6,144 nucleotides of DNA, taken from positions 1 through 6,144 of the forward strand of contig CAYLXI010000094.1 in assembly GCA_964387695.1 (NCBI GenBank), written 5' to 3'. The translations under genes and the position numbers were made by a program. Shown piece after piece: positions 1-6,144 of the stretch. Below the pieces are notes generated by a model. It was not told the origin of the DNA. It worked only from the letters and a program-made list of their open reading frames with translations, and ran no database searches. The stretch comes from Thiosulfativibrio sp964387695 (GTDB taxonomy: Bacteria > Pseudomonadota > Gammaproteobacteria > Thiomicrospirales > Thiomicrospiraceae). The stretch's first letter is position 1. Every line of letters starts with the position of its first letter.

Positions 1-52
1 TAGCGACTCGTTTTTCTCAGCCTAATTCTAACCTTAGTTATTAAGCTCTTCC
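1..52. other. Sequence downstream of ppk1, no feature seen
   Basis: These 52 bases after the ppk1 TAA contain no long open frame. No stem followed by a T-run was found in the direction of ppk1 transcription, so the end of the transcript is probably outside the window. Confidence 0.5.
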
Positions 53-2173
53 TTATGTAGGGTATTCATATTTTTTAATTAAATCTTTTTGAGAACTAAA
101 ATCTTTTTGGTGCTTTGCAGTGGTTTTTGGAAGATAAGAACCATCAGGTTGAAGTAGCCATGCTCCTGTCGTGTCTTCAAGATATATTGCCAGTCCCTCT
201 GTATAAATTTGTTGAAAGCAGTGAGGATCTAAAATTGGGAAACAGGTTTCAACGCGGGAAAGAAGATTTCTGCTCATCCAATCGGCACTTGAGCAGAATA
301 TTTCTGGATTACCAAGGTTGTTTTCAAAATAATATACTCGATGATGCTCTAAGAAACGACCGATAACACTGGTTACGGTAATATTTTCAGACAGATTTTT
401 AATGCCAGGTCTTAAGCTGCATATGCCGCGAACAATTAAATCAATTTTAACGCCAGCTTGAGAGGCTTCGTAAAGGGCATCAATGATGGTTTTTTCTTGT
501 AATCCATTCATTTTAGCAATGATTCTTGCGGGTTTGCCTGCTAAGGCATTTTTAGCTTCTCGTTGAATTTTTTCAATCATTCCTGAAAGTAAAGTAAAAG
601 GGGATTGTAAGAGCAGTTCTAAACTATTAGTATCTCCTAGGCTAGTGAGTTGTTGAAATATTTTAGCTACATCACTGCCTATGGTAGGATGAGTGGTAAA
701 CAGACCAAAATCTGTATAAAATCGTGTGGTAATATGGTGGTAATTACCAGTTCCTAGATGAACATAATGGCGTAGTTGGTTATCTTCTCGACGCACAACT
801 AAAATCATTTTTGCGTGAGTTTTATATCCCACCACGCCATAAACGACATGAACACCAGAATCTTGTAGGCGGTTAGCTTGAATAATATTATTATCTTCAT
901 CAAATCTTGCCCGTAGTTCTACTACGGCGGTGACTTCTTTGCCATTTTTAGCTGCTTTTTCAAGGGCATTAATTATTTCTGAGTTTTCACCAGTACGATA
1001 AAGCGTCATTCTAATGGCTAGCACATTAGGGTCTGTTGCAGCAATTTGTAAAAACTCGATAACTGGTGCAAAGGAGTCGTAAGGGTGATGTAAAATTATG
1101 TCTTTGTGTTTAATGCGTTTGAGTAGAGAGTCGGGTGTTTTATTCTTTTTAAAAAATCGTAAAGGGCCTGTTTTTTTTTGTTTAATAAAGAGGTTTTTTT
1201 GTTTATAGGGGGGAAATAATAAGTCTGGGCGATTAACTAAATCAGGTACGGCATTTAGGCGATGTAAGTTAACAGGGCCTCCAACTTGGTAGAGTTGTTG
1301 TTCATCTATATCGAATTGATCTAATAAATATTGATACATGTTTTTAGGGCATTGGCTAGATACTTCTAGGCGAGTAGCTCCGCCATAATGACGGCTAGGG
1401 AGCTCTCCTTGCAAAGCACTCATAATATCATCTACTTCTTCTTCATCAATAAACATGTTGGTATTACGAGTGAGCCTGAACTGGTGACAGCCTGTTACGG
1501 TCATGCCTGAAAAAAGATATGAAACATAAGCGTGTAGAATAGAGGATAAAAAAACGAAATCATTATCACCGTCTGTTGCATCGCTTGGGAGTTTTATGAG
1601 CCTTGGAAGTGAGCGAGGAACTTGAACTATGGCTAAGCCATTGGAGCGACCAAAAGCATCTTTACCTTCTAGAGAGACAATAAAATTTAAACTTTTATTG
1701 AGTACACGAGGAAATGGGTGAGATGGGTCTAACCCCATTGGACTAAGAACAGGTTGTAAAGACTGGGTGAAATATTGGTGTAACCATTGTTTTTGTTTTT
1801 CTGTCCAATGGATACGGCGCAAAAATCGAATTTCTTGCTTTTCTAAAGCAGGGATTAATATATGATTTAGTGTGAAATATTGATCCTCAACAATTTCTTT
1901 AGCAAGTTTTGATAAAAAATGGATCGCTTCGCTAGGGTGTAAATTGTCAGGTTTTGTTCTGGCGAGAGGATCTTTAGCCAGTTCATACATGCTTGCCATG
2001 CGAACTTCAAAAAACTCATCCATGTTGGAACTGGAAATACATAAAAATTTTAAGCGCTCTAGTAGAGGAAGGGTTTCATTTTTTGCTTGAGAAAGCACTC
2101 GACGATTAAATTCAAGTAAGCTTTTTTCTTGATTGATATAAAGAGTGTCTTTTGTAAAAGAACCAATTGTCAT
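53..2173 (-). CDS. ppk1: Polyphosphate kinase 1 (Ppk1)
   Basis: Ppk1 (EC 2.7.4.1) reversibly polymerises the gamma-phosphate of ATP into inorganic polyphosphate, through a phosphohistidine intermediate. The protein has 706 residues, the usual length (E. coli about 688). The N-terminal domain has the expected LERLKF and SSSNMDEFF signatures (residues 38-55), where N50 matches the adenine-contacting Asn. The two phospholipase-D-like C-terminal domains carry LYRTG (R393), ELRARFDE (R423), YKTHAK (H453, the autophosphorylated His) and FLEHHR (H610, the second catalytic His). All four sit 18 residues beyond E. coli R375, R405, H435 and H592 as I recall them, so the active site looks intact. Residues about 325-357 form a lysine-rich stretch before DIILHHPYDSF. 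The ATG start puts LYINQEKSLLEFN at the normal N-terminal position. The only upstream ribosome-site candidate is a weak AGG about 9 bases before it. The gene lies 93 bases after yidD on the same strand. No exopolyphosphatase gene follows within the window. Confidence 0.98.
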   Translation of the reverse strand: MTIGSFTKDTLYINQEKSLLEFNRRVLSQAKNETLPLLERLKFLCISSSNMDEFFEVRMASMYELAKDPLARTKPDNLHPSEAIHFLSKLAKEIVEDQYFTLNHILIPALEKQEIRFLRRIHWTEKQKQWLHQYFTQSLQPVLSPMGLDPSHPFPRVLNKSLNFIVSLEGKDAFGRSNGLAIVQVPRSLPRLIKLPSDATDGDNDFVFLSSILHAYVSYLFSGMTVTGCHQFRLTRNTNMFIDEEEVDDIMSALQGELPSRHYGGATRLEVSSQCPKNMYQYLLDQFDIDEQQLYQVGGPVNLHRLNAVPDLVNRPDLLFPPYKQKNLFIKQKKTGPLRFFKKNKTPDSLLKRIKHKDIILHHPYDSFAPVIEFLQIAATDPNVLAIRMTLYRTGENSEIINALEKAAKNGKEVTAVVELRARFDEDNNIIQANRLQDSGVHVVYGVVGYKTHAKMILVVRREDNQLRHYVHLGTGNYHHITTRFYTDFGLFTTHPTIGSDVAKIFQQLTSLGDTNSLELLLQSPFTLLSGMIEKIQREAKNALAGKPARIIAKMNGLQEKTIIDALYEASQAGVKIDLIVRGICSLRPGIKNLSENITVTSVIGRFLEHHRVYYFENNLGNPEIFCSSADWMSRNLLSRVETCFPILDPHCFQQIYTEGLAIYLEDTTGAWLLQPDGSYLPKTTAKHQKDFSSQKDLIKKYEYPT

Positions 2174-2201
2174 GAGGGAAGGCCTATTGAAAATGTTATT
2201 T

Positions 2202-2230
2202 GTTTTATTTTACTTATTTTCGAGTGAAAA
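2202..2230 (-). promoter_or_regulatory. Weak candidate promoter for ppk1
   Basis: On the minus strand TTTTCA (2230-2225) and TAAAAC (2207-2202) are separated by 17 bases and each matches the sigma-70 hexamer consensus at 4 of 6 positions. Transcription would start about 20 bases before the ppk1 ATG. The whole gap is AT-rich, so a chance match is quite possible. A second pair at the same level, TTTCCA (2266-2261) with TAAAAC 18 bases on, also exists. Equally, ppk1 may be read through from yidD. Confidence 0.2.
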
Positions 2231-2249
2231 GGATGAGTTTTATGTGAAA
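2218..2249. repeat. Direct repeat TTTNNNGTGAAA, 20-base period, upstream of ppk1
   Basis: Two copies of TTTNNNGTGAAA lie at 2218-2229 and 2238-2249 on the plus strand. This equals TTTCACNNNAAA read in the direction of ppk1. They are exactly 20 bases apart, close to two helical turns, so both would face the same side of the DNA. The position, 45-75 bases before the ppk1 start and overlapping the promoter candidates, would suit a regulator site. It does not resemble the Pho box, the obvious expectation for ppk1. In such an AT-rich gap the match may be accidental. Confidence 0.3.
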
Positions 2250-2266
2250 TAATCCATTTTTGGAAA

Positions 2267-2548
2267 CTATGGCTTAGGTTTGTTTGATGAATGACAGTGG
2301 CAACCACATTTAGGCACTGGGTCTACTCCACCAGAATTAGCGGGGTGGCAACACAGGATGCGTTTGATGGCTAGCCAAGATCCACAAAGAACCCCGTGAT
2401 TTTGTAGAGCTTCTAGAGCATAGTGTGAACAGGTTGGATAAAAGCGACAACGAGGACCAATTAAAGGGCTGATAAACCACTGATAAAATTTAATTAAGAC
2501 AATAAAAATCCACTTAATTGGGTTTAGATAAATAAGTTTGTTAATCAT
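2267..2548 (-). CDS. yidD: Membrane protein insertion efficiency factor YidD
   Basis: YidD is a small protein on the inner face of the cytoplasmic membrane that assists YidC/Sec-dependent insertion of membrane proteins. The 93-residue product starts with a hydrophobic, probably amphipathic helix (roughly residues 9-29). It then has the family core: SPLIGPRCRFYPTCSHYALEAL, then GSWLAIKRILCCHP, then GGVDPVP, including the conserved cysteines. After DPVP comes KCGCHCH and a short SSNKPKP tail, a Cys/His cluster that the E. coli protein does not have. I chose the ATG at 2548. A TTG directly before it (2551) would add one residue. No Shine-Dalgarno is visible upstream, where the sequence is A/T only for about 20 bases, so translation may depend on the gene ending 19 bases earlier. 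The usual partners rpmH, rnpA and yidC are absent here. The stop is TAG. Confidence 0.96.
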   Translation of the reverse strand: MINKLIYLNPIKWIFIVLIKFYQWFISPLIGPRCRFYPTCSHYALEALQNHGVLCGSWLAIKRILCCHPANSGGVDPVPKCGCHCHSSNKPKP

Positions 2549-2567
2549 CAATTTTATTTATATATGT

Positions 2568-5213
2568 TTAGGGGATTGCTGGTTCAGTTTCTCTCTCTAG
2601 AACCCAGATCTCTAAATCCTTAACTGGCAGTGGTTTACTAAAGTAGTAACCTTGGATTAAATCACAATTTAAGCTCTGAAGAAAATGAAGTTGTTCGGCA
2701 GTTTCCACACCTTCGGCAACGACGAGCATATTTAAGTTATGAGCCATTTGAATAATGGCAGTGCAAATAGAAGCATCATCTTCATCAAAGGGAAGTCCGT
2801 CAATAAAAGATTTGTCCACTTTAAGAATATTAATAGGGAAGCGTTTTAAGTAGCTTAAAGATGAATATCCTGTTCCAAAGTCATCAATGGCGAGAGAAAG
2901 TCCCTTTGTTCGAAAGTCTTTAAAAATTTCGATATTTGTATCGGCATTAGACATAATAGAGCGTTCTGTTAATTCAATCTCTAGTAGTTTTGAATCTATT
3001 TTAGCATCAGCCAGCCATTGACTAATTTTTGAACTAAATTCTTCTTGTTCTATTTGTTGAGCGCTGACATTGATAGCAATTCGAATGTTTTTATGGGGTG
3101 TTTCTTGCCAGGTTTTAAGCTGAGCAATGGCTTGTTGAGCAACCCAGTCTCCAATTTTAATAATTTGTCCACAGTCTTCAGCAATGTGGATGAACTGATC
3201 AGGGGGAACAAATCCTAGAGTTGGATTATTCCATCGTAATAAAGCTTCTACTCCAGAAACTTGATTGGTTTTTGTATTAATTTGTGGTTGATAGAGAAGA
3301 TTAAATTCGTTATTAGTAATGGCAGTTCTTAAGTGTTTTTCAATGGTTAATATTTGAGAAAGTTGTTCTTCCATGTTTAAGTTATAGGTCGCATAGGTGT
3401 TTTTTCCTTTTGCCTTGGCTTTATACATGGCAGTGTCGGCAAAGCGTAGTAGGCTGTCTAGATCTAAGGCATGTTTAGGAGTTAGGGCAATGCCAATGCT
3501 GGCAGAGATTTGAATGTCGTTTTCACCAATATGAATAATTTTTTCAATTTGTTTTAAAATTCTTAAGGTAGTTTTAACGGTATCTTCAAAAGAAATGTCG
3601 TGTAGATAAAAAATAAATTCATCTCCTCCAAAGCGACATAGGTGTGTATTACGCTCTTTTGATCGGGTAGAGTTAGTTAATCTTTGAGCAATTAATTTCA
3701 GTAATTGATCGCCTACCGTGTGCCCTAAAGAGTCATTGACTCGCTTAAATCCGTCTAAATCAATAAAGAGAAGGGCAGAATTTGTTGTCGGATTTTTAGA
3801 TAATATTTCTTCAACATTGAGCGAAAAATAAGTACGGTTTTCTAAACCTGTTAGAGTGTCATAATAAGCGAGTTGGCGAATTTCATTTTCATGGAGCTTC
3901 TGTTTGGAGATATCTTCTATATAAAAAGCAATTTCATCTCCTTTTGAGAGTTTAAGTTTGGAGGTAGAGACTTTGCATTCAATTAAAGTTTTGCTGCGGG
4001 TTAAAAACTGAGTTACCCAGCTGTTCGTAAAGTCTAGTTTTTGAAAGTCAGCAAGAGAGAGGTTGGTCTTGTTGTTAACGGTACTAAAGATAAGTTTTTG
4101 AATATATTGTTCTTTGACATCGTTATATTGATAGCCAAACAATATAACCGCACGAGGGTTCCAGTGGGTTATTTTTCCTTGTTCTGTGGTAATAATAATG
4201 GCTTCATGAGAATTTCGTAACAATTCTTGTTGACGGCTCTGTTCTAGTTTTAGCTCTACAAGGTATTTTTTTAAAATTAAAAAGCTTAAAAAGAGCAAAA
4301 AGAGCATTATAGAAAGAAGAATACTCCAAGAAATAATGTGGATTAGGTTAATATCCGTCCATAGAAAAGAAAAATAAAGGCTTATGGTAATGGGTACGCC
4401 GTTAATGCCAGTCGTAAGTTCTTGTTTTATACCAAAAATAGATTCTACTGTTTTATGTGTAAGTAATGGTATGTGTTTATGGTCTTCTGTTTGCAAACTT
4501 AAATTTGTAGGAGGAGTAGAGAATATTTTATGGGCTAAAAAATTTGTAATCTCCATGATATCTATGATATGGAAAAAATAATAGGATGATAGTGGTTGTT
4601 CCTGATAAGGAGTTTTTTTGGCAAAAAATAAGAGTAAATAAGGGGCGTTTTCGTCTAGAAAAAAGATAGGCTGAGGCAAGAGAGTCTCTAGCATCTGTTT
4701 TTGACGAGCATCAAAAAGTTTTAGGGTGGAAAGATCTTGCCCTAGAAAAGTTTGTATTTGCGGGGTAAAAGGAGCAGCTTTGAGAATAATTGTGCTGGTT
4801 TCTCCTAAAGGTTGCTGGCTGCTTACAAATGGTTTTACTTTAAAGGACTCATAACCTTTGGCAAGCATAGTATGTTCTAATTTAAAAATTTCTGAATGCG
4901 GTAGTTGGTAGGCCTTGCCAACGGCAACAAGACCAAGAGAATACTTATTAGAGGCAACGGCATTTAGTGTGGTATTGGCAGTATGGTCTTCGACATTACC
5001 TAAAAGATAGGAGAGAGCTTCTAGGGTGCTGTTTTTCATAGATAGCTCTTCTAGGAGAGCCAATTGAAATGTTTTAGATTCTTCGGCAATGATTGCAGTT
5101 TTATGACTATGGTAAAGTATAATTTGACTGACAAAGCTTAAAATAAAAATAAGCAAGGCGGCAATGATTAATTTAATTTTTTGTGTCATTAAAAATTGTA
5201 AAGGAGTTTTCAT
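2568..5213 (-). CDS. Membrane-anchored PAS-GGDEF-EAL c-di-GMP synthase/phosphodiesterase
   Basis: The 881-residue inner-membrane protein is predicted to make and/or break cyclic di-GMP. Order: membrane helix at about 13-34; periplasmic domain at about 35-288 (not recognised); second membrane helix at about 289-314; short linker helix with no HAMP; PAS domain at about 325-438; GGDEF at about 445-610; EAL at about 620-870. The cyclase site is complete: D485 and D487 in FIDLDGFK, N493-D494, and GGDEF at 529-533. An RxxD inhibitory site before GGDEF is not present (the region reads KERNTHLCRF). The EAL site is also complete: E656 in VEALLR, N715, E747, D777-D778 in DDFGTGYSS, K798, E834 in AEGVE, and Q854 in QGYYF. 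Both activities are therefore plausible and probably switched by the sensor part. The start ATG overlaps the upstream stop by four bases (ATGA), implying translational coupling with the binding-protein gene. No Shine-Dalgarno was seen. Confidence 0.96.
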   Translation of the reverse strand: MKTPLQFLMTQKIKLIIAALLIFILSFVSQIILYHSHKTAIIAEESKTFQLALLEELSMKNSTLEALSYLLGNVEDHTANTTLNAVASNKYSLGLVAVGKAYQLPHSEIFKLEHTMLAKGYESFKVKPFVSSQQPLGETSTIILKAAPFTPQIQTFLGQDLSTLKLFDARQKQMLETLLPQPIFFLDENAPYLLLFFAKKTPYQEQPLSSYYFFHIIDIMEITNFLAHKIFSTPPTNLSLQTEDHKHIPLLTHKTVESIFGIKQELTTGINGVPITISLYFSFLWTDINLIHIISWSILLSIMLFLLFLSFLILKKYLVELKLEQSRQQELLRNSHEAIIITTEQGKITHWNPRAVILFGYQYNDVKEQYIQKLIFSTVNNKTNLSLADFQKLDFTNSWVTQFLTRSKTLIECKVSTSKLKLSKGDEIAFYIEDISKQKLHENEIRQLAYYDTLTGLENRTYFSLNVEEILSKNPTTNSALLFIDLDGFKRVNDSLGHTVGDQLLKLIAQRLTNSTRSKERNTHLCRFGGDEFIFYLHDISFEDTVKTTLRILKQIEKIIHIGENDIQISASIGIALTPKHALDLDSLLRFADTAMYKAKAKGKNTYATYNLNMEEQLSQILTIEKHLRTAITNNEFNLLYQPQINTKTNQVSGVEALLRWNNPTLGFVPPDQFIHIAEDCGQIIKIGDWVAQQAIAQLKTWQETPHKNIRIAINVSAQQIEQEEFSSKISQWLADAKIDSKLLEIELTERSIMSNADTNIEIFKDFRTKGLSLAIDDFGTGYSSLSYLKRFPINILKVDKSFIDGLPFDEDDASICTAIIQMAHNLNMLVVAEGVETAEQLHFLQSLNCDLIQGYYFSKPLPVKDLEIWVLERETEPAIP

Positions 5214-6144
5214 GGCTTTTGTAAACTTAATTTTTGGACAGGTTTAAACTTTTCAGTTAAGGATAAATAAGGATGTTTTTTAATAAGCTCAGGGTGGTAC
5301 CAGTATTGAAAGATTCGGTTGGGTACAATGGGTATTTTATTAGGAGCCGTGCCGTTTAATATTTCGATGGCGACACTTCCTGCCCAAGCCCCTTGTTCTG
5401 TAGCAGATCTTGTAATGCCTAATGTAGAAAAAGGAAGTAGTGAGTGATTTAAGCTAACGACTAGCTTTTTGGTGTGTTGCTTAACAAAAGCTAAGTTTTT
5501 GGCTTTATCCCAGCTGGGAAAAGCATTTATGCGACCTAATAAAATAAAATCTACGCTAGGATTGTTATTTAACTCTAAAAAACGAGCCCGCCATTCTTCT
5601 TCGGTAAAAGTTCTATGGGAGGAGCTTTGAATGCGATGTTTTTTAACCGTTTTATGGAAGGATAAAAGGGCTTTTTCCTCAGAAGTGCCGTAACTGGACA
5701 GATAGGCGATGTGAGAATGGCCTGGCTTTAAGGTAAAAAGAATATTGAATATATTTGTAAAATTTATCCGTTCTAGCATGCCCGTAATGTTGCTTTGGTG
5801 AGTCAGGTTAAAGGGTTTAGATGTTTCATTAACACCGGCAATAACGGCAGGTGTTGCGATGTTTTTAAAATAAGGTACAAGGACATATTTAACTGCGTTG
5901 TCATCAGAGAAGATCATTATATCAGGTTGAGTTTTTTCAATGAACTTTTTGGCTTTTACCCCAATGTTTTTTAGTGTGTTTTCATCGCTAATTTGTTTGG
6001 TATCCATGTAAAAAACCTCAAGATGGCACCTGTTTTTTAAAGCAGAGGTAAGACTCTTTAAAAACCTGTCTTGCGAGGGATTATCAGGGTTATAAGAAGA
6101 AATATAAGTGCAGGTAGGTAAAGTTTGTTCTGCATAAGATTTAG
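5210..6144 (-). CDS. ABC-type substrate-binding protein (ABC_sub_bind family), 5' end outside window
   Basis: This is a periplasmic ligand-binding protein of the PF04392-like family, whose members accompany ABC importers or sensor proteins. The ligand cannot be predicted. The visible part is 310 residues. Counting from the window edge, it shows SSYNPDNP (15-22), VFYMDTK (43-49), FSDDNAVKYVLVPYF (78-92), AGVNE, EQGAWA (249-254), EILNGT (260-265) and IPIVPN (270-275), in the family's order. The ATG at 6007 is not the true start: it is the Met of the conserved MDTK motif, and the frame is open without a stop up to the edge. The first visible residues, KSYA before EQTLPT, look like the end of a signal peptide with cleavage after SYA, so the true start is probably 20-30 codons beyond the window. 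No lipoprotein Cys is visible. The TGA stop overlaps the start of the GGDEF-EAL gene by four bases, suggesting a shared sensing pathway. No permease or ATPase gene is in the window. Confidence 0.9.
   Translation of the reverse strand, partial: KSYAEQTLPTCTYISSYNPDNPSQDRFLKSLTSALKNRCHLEVFYMDTKQISDENTLKNIGVKAKKFIEKTQPDIMIFSDDNAVKYVLVPYFKNIATPAVIAGVNETSKPFNLTHQSNITGMLERINFTNIFNILFTLKPGHSHIAYLSSYGTSEEKALLSFHKTVKKHRIQSSSHRTFTEEEWRARFLELNNNPSVDFILLGRINAFPSWDKAKNLAFVKQHTKKLVVSLNHSLLPFSTLGITRSATEQGAWAGSVAIEILNGTAPNKIPIVPNRIFQYWYHPELIKKHPYLSLTEKFKPVQKLSLQKP

Noticed and set aside
115..366. Plus-strand open frame of 83 codons
   Set aside because: It lies wholly antisense inside the conserved C-terminal part of ppk1 and has no family-like motif.
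2250..2275. CCAT...ATGG short inverted repeat at the end of yidD as a terminator
   Set aside because: The stem is only four base pairs and is not followed by a T-run in the direction of transcription.
2549..2580. TATAAA-like box just before yidD as a separate promoter
   Set aside because: It is about 7 bases from the ATG and has no acceptable -35 partner at 16-18 bases, so it is probably just AT-rich sequence.
4384..4581. Plus-strand open frame of 65 codons
   Set aside because: It is antisense within the sensor part of the GGDEF-EAL gene, with no recognisable motif; best explained as a chance frame in AT-rich DNA.
5193..5206. AAAGGAG as a ribosome site for the GGDEF-EAL gene or an internal start
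   Set aside because: It is on the plus strand, opposite to the gene, and so cannot serve as its Shine-Dalgarno.

Overview
The window is an AT-rich stretch in which every convincing gene lies on the minus strand, so transcription runs from high to low coordinates. In transcription order it reads: an ABC-type substrate-binding protein (5' end cut off by the window edge), a membrane-anchored PAS-GGDEF-EAL cyclic-di-GMP enzyme, the small membrane-insertion factor YidD, and polyphosphate kinase Ppk1. The Ppk1 and YidD sequences look gammaproteobacterial, and the low-GC codon use points to an AT-rich member of that class. Genus or species cannot be assigned from sequence reading alone. No RNA gene, insertion sequence, CRISPR array or phage gene was seen.

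Region 5210-6144 encodes a periplasmic binding protein of the ABC_sub_bind (PF04392-like) type. The first ATG in the window is internal. The same frame stays open to the window edge and adds 45 residues carrying the family's N-terminal SSYNPDNP motif and what looks like the end of a signal peptide. Its stop codon overlaps the start of the next gene in an ATGA junction. That next gene (2568-5213) encodes an 881-residue protein with two membrane segments, a roughly 250-residue periplasmic domain I do not recognise, a PAS domain, and GGDEF and EAL domains whose active-site residues are all present. The coupled pair suggests a ligand-sensing unit in which the binding protein reports to the c-di-GMP enzyme, comparable in layout to NspS-MbaA of Vibrio cholerae but with a different binding-protein family.

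Region 2267-2548 is yidD, starting only 19 bases after the c-di-GMP gene and with no visible Shine-Dalgarno sequence. It is away from its usual rpmH-rnpA-yidD-yidC neighbourhood and has a Cys/His-rich tail. A 93-base gap (2174-2266) separates it from ppk1. The gap holds a direct repeat TTTNNNGTGAAA with a 20-base period and a weak promoter candidate. Ppk1 (53-2173) is full length with all catalytic residues. No ppx follows within the window, and the 52 bases downstream of ppk1 show no convincing terminator.

The four genes could be one transcription unit linking signal sensing, c-di-GMP turnover and polyphosphate synthesis. That link is inferred from gene order only.
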